A stretch of DNA of 64,000 nt from Silurus meridionalis (lineage: Eukaryota; Chordata; Actinopteri; Siluriformes; Siluridae), in contig NC_060885.1 of the NCBI RefSeq assembly GCF_014805685.1, positions 10,801,132 through 10,865,131 of the forward strand. Direction: 5' to 3'. Positions within the stretch are counted from its first letter, which is position 1, and the number at the start of each line of letters is the position of its first letter. The notes beneath the pieces were generated by a model, which did no database searches, had not been told where the DNA came from, and saw only the letters and a program-made list of their open reading frames with translations. Positions 61,601 through 64,000 of the stretch are shown piece by piece. The position numbers and the translations under genes were made by a program.

Positions 61601-63537
61601 GGAACCACCCAAGGCGTTGATGAGAAACCGTCCCTGAGTGGCCTCCAAATAAAGAAAACACTAAACTTGACTAAACTGAATAAACTTGACTTAACTAGAC
61701 TACTATTCTTTGGTTTGCATTGACACTAAAAGAAAATACATGGCATTGTTTCATATTTGACAGACTGGCCATTCGTAAGCCCTTGCTATCTTATAACACT
61801 TCTTGAATTACTTGCATATTAATATTTATAATAAATGTGATATCAATTAAGACCCAGGACCTATTTTTTATTTATTCTTTTTTGAAAGAATAATTATTTA
61901 ACATTGTTTTCCACATTACCAATGTTGTCAGCTAGATTATATATAGAATAGCTATAATTTGTCAAACATACATTACAGCACAGTAAAAGTCTTTCTTTGC
62001 ATATCCCAGCTTGTTCAGAACCTACCTGGTGATGGTGCTATAATGAGATTTAGCCCTTGTATCATCTCTGCCTGCAATGAACAATGCAGCAGTGTTTTAG
62101 CTCTCTCAATTACTTATCTCTACATTCTACTTAAACAGATTAGCTTCCAAAGATTCGTCTTTCATGCTAAGACTGCCGAAAGGGTCATTACACTCGTCTC
62201 TAACTAGCCGAGATCTATTCTCAACAGTAATTCAGCACAACTGCTTTGTATTGCTGAATTGCAATTCTTGAACTTTGAGTTCACTACTTGAATCGAATTA
62301 GAACAGTGAAGCCTGGCAATTATTCTTTATGTTTGAAATTATTACAATTTCTTTCTTGTATTAAATATTGTCACACACTCTGTTGCTCATGCTAGCTCTC
62401 ACTCTCCGGTGTTTTGTATTGTTTTATGATTTTATAATCACACTCTTGATATAACCCAAATGAGGATGGGTTTTCCTTTTGAGTCTGGTTGCTCTCAAGG
62501 TTTCTTCCTCATAACTCTAGGAAGTTTTTCCATAGCAAGTTTTTCCTTGCCACAGTCAGTCTGGGCTGCTCATCAGAAATAAACACACACAATTAGTTTT
62601 AATTCTTAAGTTCTGTTAAGCTGCTTTGAGACATTCAATGAGACAATGTTCATTGTGTAAAATGCTATAGATATAAACTTTACCTTGGCAGTAATAGCAG
62701 CATATGACATCAGCATTGACAGACAACCATCAGCTTTAACAAACTAATTAGCAATACCGTACTAATATTACCTTTATACTTTATCTATATTCCAGTAAAG
62801 CAAAATTCTCTCTGATGTAGCATATCTACAGCATGAACAGAAGAATGAGTATAAAGCAGACTAATGGTTCGTGTATACTACAGGGAAAGTAAAGCAGTCT
62901 ACCAACAACAGAGCTGCATTTTGGATCCATTACCACCTGAGGTAGTGCAAGCTGTCACTCTGTCAAGGGAATCCTGCTTCTTCGGAAAGCTATTACAAGC
63001 CAGGGCAAGTGTGGAACATATGAAATATAAATTAAGACAGAGAACATATTTGACGTATGAATAATGTATTATAATAAGCTTAAGATGTGTTTGATGAGGG
63101 CCAACTAAACTTTTATCTGATAACCTCATCGAGTCACTTTGAGCCAGAGGTGCTTAGAGCACATCATAACCAAGCACAACAGATGTCTCATCCAGGAAAA
63201 CTGGCTCTACTTCACTGGTTTTACATTTCAGTATGTTTCCAAATCTTTTCCTAGGGGATAAATAAGATGTCAGTGCTAGTCTATGTATTTCCATTTATTT
63301 AACTAAATGAGATTCATTTAGCTCTTGTGATGACTTCCATATCCAGAACATCTAAAGGTTTTTCATCAGCCGTAGAATGCACAATTTTAAATAATGGACT
63401 GGTCTGTACCGTGTGGCAGCTGTGGAGGCGAGCCGTATGCCACGTCCTCGGACACTCCTTCCTCTGCTTGGGTCATCAGAGCCATTTAGGTACGACAGCT
63501 CACGCAACTGCTCTTGCCTGATCTCATCATTGTAATC
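34570..63537 (-). CDS. khdrbs2: khdrbs2 (SLM1), C-terminal five exons, partial gene
   Basis: Joined minus-strand CDS: 63410-63537, 57041-57239, 37270-37352, 36526-36584 and 34570-34667 (567 nt, 188 residues plus TAA). The frame runs through every GT-AG junction with matching phases. The product starts at DYNDEIRQEQ, just after the KH/QUA2 region of STAR proteins. It continues through an RG-rich stretch, a proline run (AVPPPPPGRG), a Tyr/Asp/Gly-rich tract and the family C-terminus RDHPYGRY. Family knowledge: KHDRBS proteins are nuclear, dimeric, bind U(U/A)AA-type RNA and control alternative splicing. Their Pro-rich and Tyr-rich parts bind SH3 and SH2 domains, and the last ~24 residues direct nuclear import. 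KHDRBS2 is preferred over KHDRBS1 and KHDRBS3 because of the GYRAP and EYYEYGHG contexts and the ending RGGYRDHPYGRY. The KH domain and start codon lie outside the window. If the gene has nine coding exons as in mammals, these are exons 5-9. Confidence 0.93.
34668..36525 (-). other. khdrbs2: khdrbs2 last intron (1.86 kb)
   Basis: GT-AG intron. It holds an A run at 34797-34811 (U run in the transcript) and a comparatively GC-balanced unique stretch at about 35470-36080 with no recognisable repeat. Open frames in that stretch occur on both strands and look like chance. I see no alternative exon with good splice sites, but could have missed one. Confidence 0.75.
36526..36584 (-). CDS. khdrbs2: khdrbs2 small exon: EYYEYGHG motif
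   Basis: 59 nt: one base completing Ser, then GSEYYEYGHGTSDDTYNNY, then a final G. The EYYxYGHG core followed by an acidic/Ser/Thr run and a Tyr is a hallmark of all three KHDRBS paralogues. The acceptor is TTTTTATTGCAG and the donor is GTAAAG. The last codon is split G|CA, giving Ala with the final exon. The exon is too short to stand out as an open frame and was found by its motif and splice signals. Confidence 0.92.
36585..37269 (-). other. khdrbs2: khdrbs2 short intron (685 bp)
   Basis: GT-AG intron between the tyrosine-rich exon and the EYYEYGHG exon. It is AT-rich with no repeat or gene signal beyond a C-rich patch at 37193-37210. Confidence 0.8.
37270..37352 (-). CDS. khdrbs2: khdrbs2 exon: tyrosine-rich segment
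   Basis: 83 nt, 27 codons plus two bases. It reads GYDDGYDGEYDEQGYEAY and then DDGYSNQSK, a Tyr/Asp/Gly-rich stretch matching the tyrosine-rich region of KHDRBS proteins, which is a substrate of Src-type and BRK-type kinases and a low-complexity assembly segment. The acceptor is TTTCTGTGCTTTCAG and the donor is GTAGAT, which is weaker than consensus. The split codon AG|C gives Ser with the next exon. It is separated from the previous exon by a 19.7-kb intron and from the next by 685 bp. Confidence 0.92.
37921..38105 (+). mobile_element. tRNA-derived SINE relic
   Basis: AAGTCGTAGCTCAGTGGATAAG (A box TAGCTCAGTGG) and GAGTTCAAATCCC (B box) are correctly spaced, followed by CAGCCATCCCTGGAACCTCAAGCAAGACC-like SINE body text. 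The anticodon arm and acceptor stem do not fold into a plausible tRNA, so this is not a tRNA gene. Confidence 0.7.
38564..38931 (+). mobile_element. LTR-like or other GC-rich insertion
   Basis: A GC-rich island in AT-rich DNA with CACCTGCAGCTGATGAGACT, a (GA)n run at about 38708-38727, AATAAAGAAAGCTCTGCTTG and a terminal GTTTGTTACA. A polyadenylation signal shortly before a ...ACA end is LTR-like. I cannot define the 5' end or a target duplication. Confidence 0.35.
39012..39400 (-). repeat. Dispersed repeat family A, copy 2
   Basis: Reverse-complement counterpart of 12955-13395. Shared blocks include the ETEGV.. NMTENR text when translated on both copies, but the frames differ in length and ending and have no start-to-stop conservation, so the coding is spurious. 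Confidence 0.7.
40599..41290 (+). mobile_element. Nonautonomous hAT element (692 bp) with 8-bp target duplication
   Basis: The left end CAGTGGTGGACAAAGTAC and right end TTTGTTACTGTCCACCATTG form imperfect inverted repeats with hAT-like CAGTGGTG termini. They are flanked by ATTATTAC (40591-40598) and ATTATTAG (41291-41298), an 8-bp target duplication with one mismatch. Subterminal AAGTA/ACTTGAGTAAAAGTAC words are typical of hAT miniature elements. No transposase is encoded. Confidence 0.85.
41595..42150 (-). mobile_element. L2/CR1-like LINE fragment: reverse transcriptase core relic
   Basis: Minus-strand frames carry HPDQFGFKMAHSTETALLA (the 'SGFRPxHSTETAL' block), then RSYQVTWKGSTSASCRLFTG and GLPQGSVL (domain B). 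In another frame LLYVDDT matches the YxDD catalytic motif. Frameshifts separate these blocks and both LINE ends are missing. Orientation matches khdrbs2 transcription. Confidence 0.75.
42155..46260. other. Intronic stretch without gene; possible conserved DNA at 43650-43960
   Basis: A poly-A run at 42358-42374 and AT-rich DNA. The part at about 43650-43960 is unique and compositionally balanced, with several TAATTA/TTAAT-type homeodomain words. Frames at 44941-45374 have no recognisable motif. Confidence 0.4.
46265..46575 (+). mobile_element. L2/CR1-like LINE 3' ORF end
   Basis: Plus-strand translation across two frames gives LLRSLHW.PVV, LKTLMLAYKGK, then HASPLFCSVLARRSWNELPF and DVQTAHFKK, the standard C-terminus of fish L2/CR1-type ORF2 proteins ('LHWLPV..FK.L.L.YKA' and 'W..LP..VR.A'). 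One or more frameshifts and stops. Confidence 0.75.
47732..47955. mobile_element. Two SINE copies in inverted orientation
   Basis: The left copy (plus) has CATGGTGGCCTAGTGGTTAA (A-box-like). The right copy reads the same on the minus strand with a B-box-like GGTTCGCATCTCAAG. Arms 47758-47800 and 47863-47905 pair with about 39 of 43 matches. Confidence 0.65.
48035..48130 (+). mobile_element. tRNA-like SINE head, third copy in cluster
   Basis: GTGGTAGTTCAGTGGTAGTT (A-box-like), GCCTACAGCCTCACTACCAG and GGTTTGACTCAAAACC (B-box-like) are in order. It shares the GCC/CTTACAGCCTC core with the inverted pair just upstream. The stem pairing is not good enough for a tRNA gene. Confidence 0.5.
48200..50435. 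other. No gene recognised
   Basis: Intronic AT-rich DNA; nothing convincing on either strand. Confidence 0.5.
50440..50612 (+). repeat. Dispersed repeat family B, decayed copy
   Basis: AATCAGTTTCCTCTCAAGAT, TTCTTCATAACTGTCACC, TGTTTATCAGGGAT and a final CATATAAATAAAG follow the order of family B with many substitutions. Confidence 0.55.
50620..52115. other. No gene recognised; overlapping frames at 51242-51628
   Basis: Frames of 62-92 codons on both strands overlap at 51242-51628. None shows a motif, and the surrounding splice signals are not convincing. Confidence 0.4.
52120..52400 (-). repeat. Dispersed repeat fragment
   Basis: CAACCATGGAACAACAAACT, GTGAATCAGGTGTGCA, GCAGTTGCCAGTGGGAA and CAGAATCCTGACA resemble a common fish repeat also seen weakly at 58.1-58.9 kb (ATCAGGTGAATGTAAGCATG, TTGCTGGGAAGTGTAGTCTG). 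Confidence 0.4.
52405..55860. other. No gene recognised; partly unique DNA at 54400-55150
   Basis: Short frames on both strands only. The 54400-55150 part is unique and balanced in composition and may be conserved noncoding DNA. Confidence 0.4.
55866..56275 (+). mobile_element. pogo/Tigger-like element relic
   Basis: The start of a transposase-like frame, MSPKKISDGAVKTK followed by ITFETKKVMSVLR, resembles the N-terminal helix-turn-helix of Tigger transposases. About 100 bp later, text such as GGAACGGATTAAATCA, GGGGAAAATTAGTTCGAATG and ACGAGCAATTTTTAAGAAC matches the typical 3' end of such elements. The bulk of the transposase is missing. Confidence 0.55.
56618..56850 (-). mobile_element. 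Internally deleted Tc1-like element
   Basis: One end has GACCAGGCATAACTTTATGG and GTATAACATTATGACCACCT, words found at the termini of a common fish Tc1 element. The interior reads CTTCAGCAATTTAAACAACA, GCATCAATGAGCCTTCACC and CCCATGACCCTGTATCAACA, a minus-strand transposase relic. The other end is lost or altered. Confidence 0.65.
56861..56944. repeat. Inverted repeat, about 29-bp arms
   Basis: ACCGTTTTATGTAATGTAAA pairs with TGTACATTACATAAAACGTA with about three mismatches, around a loop of about 25 bases. It begins 97 bp downstream (in transcript sense) of the khdrbs2 exon end at 57041. Confidence 0.75.
57041..57239 (-). CDS. khdrbs2: khdrbs2 exon: proline-rich and RG-rich region
   Basis: 199 nt: one base completing Arg plus 66 codons. 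It encodes GRGGAVPPPPPGRGAVV, an SH3-ligand-type proline run flanked by RG motifs, followed by further RG, RGV and RTRG repeats. It continues with GTPGYRAPLLQ and ends HKTYDDY at phase 0 before the consensus donor GTGAGT. The acceptor is TCTTACTCCACAG with only a modest pyrimidine tract. The mammalian protein has a very similar segment ending in YRAP and a Tyr/Glu stretch. Just downstream of the donor the transcript carries a long U/C-rich tract and then a hairpin (see findings). Confidence 0.93.
60944..61222 (+). repeat. Dispersed repeat family B, copy (plus)
   Basis: CACTCTCCGGTGTTTTGAGT, AAATGAGGATGGGTTCCC, CTCAAGGTTTCTTCCTCATA, GGATAAACACACATCGCTCA and GCTGCTTTGAGACAATGTCC, ending AAGCGCTATAAAAATAAAC. 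It is directly abutted by an inverted copy. Confidence 0.85.
61223..61640 (-). repeat. Dispersed repeat family B, copy (minus)
   Basis: Inverted relative to 60944-61222 and joined tail-to-tail. It has TTTGTATAGCGCTTTTAACA, CATTGTCTCAAAGCAGCTTT, GATGAGCGAGCCGGTGGCGA and CCTTGAGAGGAACCAGACTC. A frame of 148 codons runs through the join (61174-61620) but is only the repeat read through. Confidence 0.85.
62395..62690 (+). repeat. Dispersed repeat family B, copy (plus)
   Basis: CTCTCACTCTCCGGTGTTTT, AAATGAGGATGGGTTTTCC, CTCAAGGTTTCTTCCTCATA and AAGCTGCTTTGAGACATTCA, ending AATGCTATAGATATAAACTT. Confidence 0.85.
63410..63537 (-). CDS. khdrbs2: khdrbs2 exon: post-KH linker and first RG-rich segment
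   Basis: 128 nt encoding 42 codons plus two bases. The acceptor is strong: a long pyrimidine run ending in CTCAG, followed by GAT TAC AAT (DYNDEIRQEQ). The exon continues through LRELSYLNGS, then SRGRSVRGRGIRL, an arginine/glycine-rich stretch of the kind methylated by PRMT1 in KHDRBS1. It ends in CG before the donor GTACAG. The split codon CG|G gives Arg with the next exon. The preceding intron continues past the window end. Confidence 0.93.
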
Positions 63538-63719
63538 CTGAGGAAAGAGGAAGAAAAATAGTGTTAAACACTACACCAGGTCACTAAACCTTATAATTTC
63601 AGCTTCTTACACACAATCCCAATTCAATAGCAATAGTTGGGATGTTGTGTGATATAAAATAAATGTGAAAAACAACAGATGCTAATTATTTGAATATATA
63701 ACATGTATAAAACCAAGTT

Positions 63720-63815
63720 AACAGTTTTCTCGTAATTATGACAAGAAATTTATGTTGTGATCACAAGAAAACAACTCTTGTTATGTCGAGATCACGAGAA
63801 AATTAATTTGTTTGT
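63720..63815. repeat. Short repeated palindromic words (GATCACGAGAAAA)
   Basis: TTTTCTCGTAATTATGACAA, then TTGTGATCACAAGAAAAC, then TGTCGAGATCACGAGAAAAT: three degenerate units of a palindromic word. Confidence 0.5.
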
Positions 63816-64000
63816 CTTTGTTTTTGTTTGTGATCTTCGGGCCCTCAGGCAGCACTGTTTTAAAAACAGGTATAAACAATACTTAAAATCCCTGCGTTGT
63901 TTTAAAAAACCTCTAGAAATCACTGTCTGTGAACACAGTTCCCCGTCTCATCCACAAATGCAGGTATCATGCAAAGAAGAAGCCACATGTGAACATGATC

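Larger units (their letters stand above)
57240..63409 (-). other. khdrbs2: khdrbs2 intron (6.2 kb)
   Basis: GT-AG intron, AT-rich. It contains a weak dispersed repeat at 58.1-58.9 kb and three copies of a dispersed repeat at 60.94-61.64 and 62.39-62.69 kb. The parts at 59.0-60.9 and 62.7-63.4 kb show nothing I recognise. Confidence 0.8.

Noticed and set aside
61174..61620. 148-codon plus-strand open frame
   Set aside because: It runs through the tail-to-tail join of dispersed repeat family B. The text is the repeat consensus read on one strand, with no splice or domain support.

Overview
The window looks like vertebrate nuclear DNA, most likely from a ray-finned fish. It is AT-rich, has no bacterial-style gene packing, and carries short exons separated by kilobase introns with GT-AG borders. 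It also contains many classes of mobile element typical of teleosts: Tc1/mariner derivatives, hAT, an RTE-clade LINE, L2/CR1-like LINE pieces, tRNA-derived SINEs and an LTR. The style of the repeats suggests an otophysan such as a catfish, but that is inference.

One protein-coding gene can be supported: khdrbs2 (SLM1), a STAR-family RNA-binding protein and splicing regulator, on the minus strand. Its last five coding exons lie at 63410-63537, 57041-57239, 37270-37352, 36526-36584 and 34570-34667. The reading frame is continuous across all four junctions and gives 188 residues plus a stop: the end of the QUA2/linker region, RG-rich and proline-rich segments, the tyrosine-rich region and the basic C-terminus. 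The KH domain exons lie beyond 64000. The 3'UTR runs below 34570, with the first canonical polyadenylation signal near 33990.

Region by region: 1-33.9 kb is downstream intergenic DNA. It holds a 76-bp tandem duplication, two long near-perfect hairpins (1746-1850 and 10131-10210), a local duplication (1.9-2.6 kb and 3.6-4.0 kb), and a dense cluster of elements at 13.6-16.3 kb (RTE LINE, solo LTR, Tc1 miniature element, AT microsatellite). It also holds a decayed minisatellite at 17.4-17.9 kb and several dead Tc1 elements, one of which (25.65-26.20 kb) is an inverted twin of the miniature element at 15.65 kb. The 19.7-kb intron between 37.35 and 57.04 kb contains SINEs, an LTR-like piece, a hAT element with an 8-bp target duplication (40599-41290), LINE fragments and unique stretches that could be conserved regulatory DNA. 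The 6.2-kb intron at 57.24-63.41 kb holds a tail-to-tail pair of a dispersed repeat.

Most open reading frames of 60-150 codons are chance or repeat-derived and are not annotated as genes. No prokaryotic-type system, CRISPR array, rRNA or functional tRNA gene was seen. The most notable gene-level observations are a tandem NAGNAG acceptor at the last khdrbs2 exon and a long U/C-rich tract followed by a hairpin just downstream of the 5' splice site of the exon at 57041-57239.
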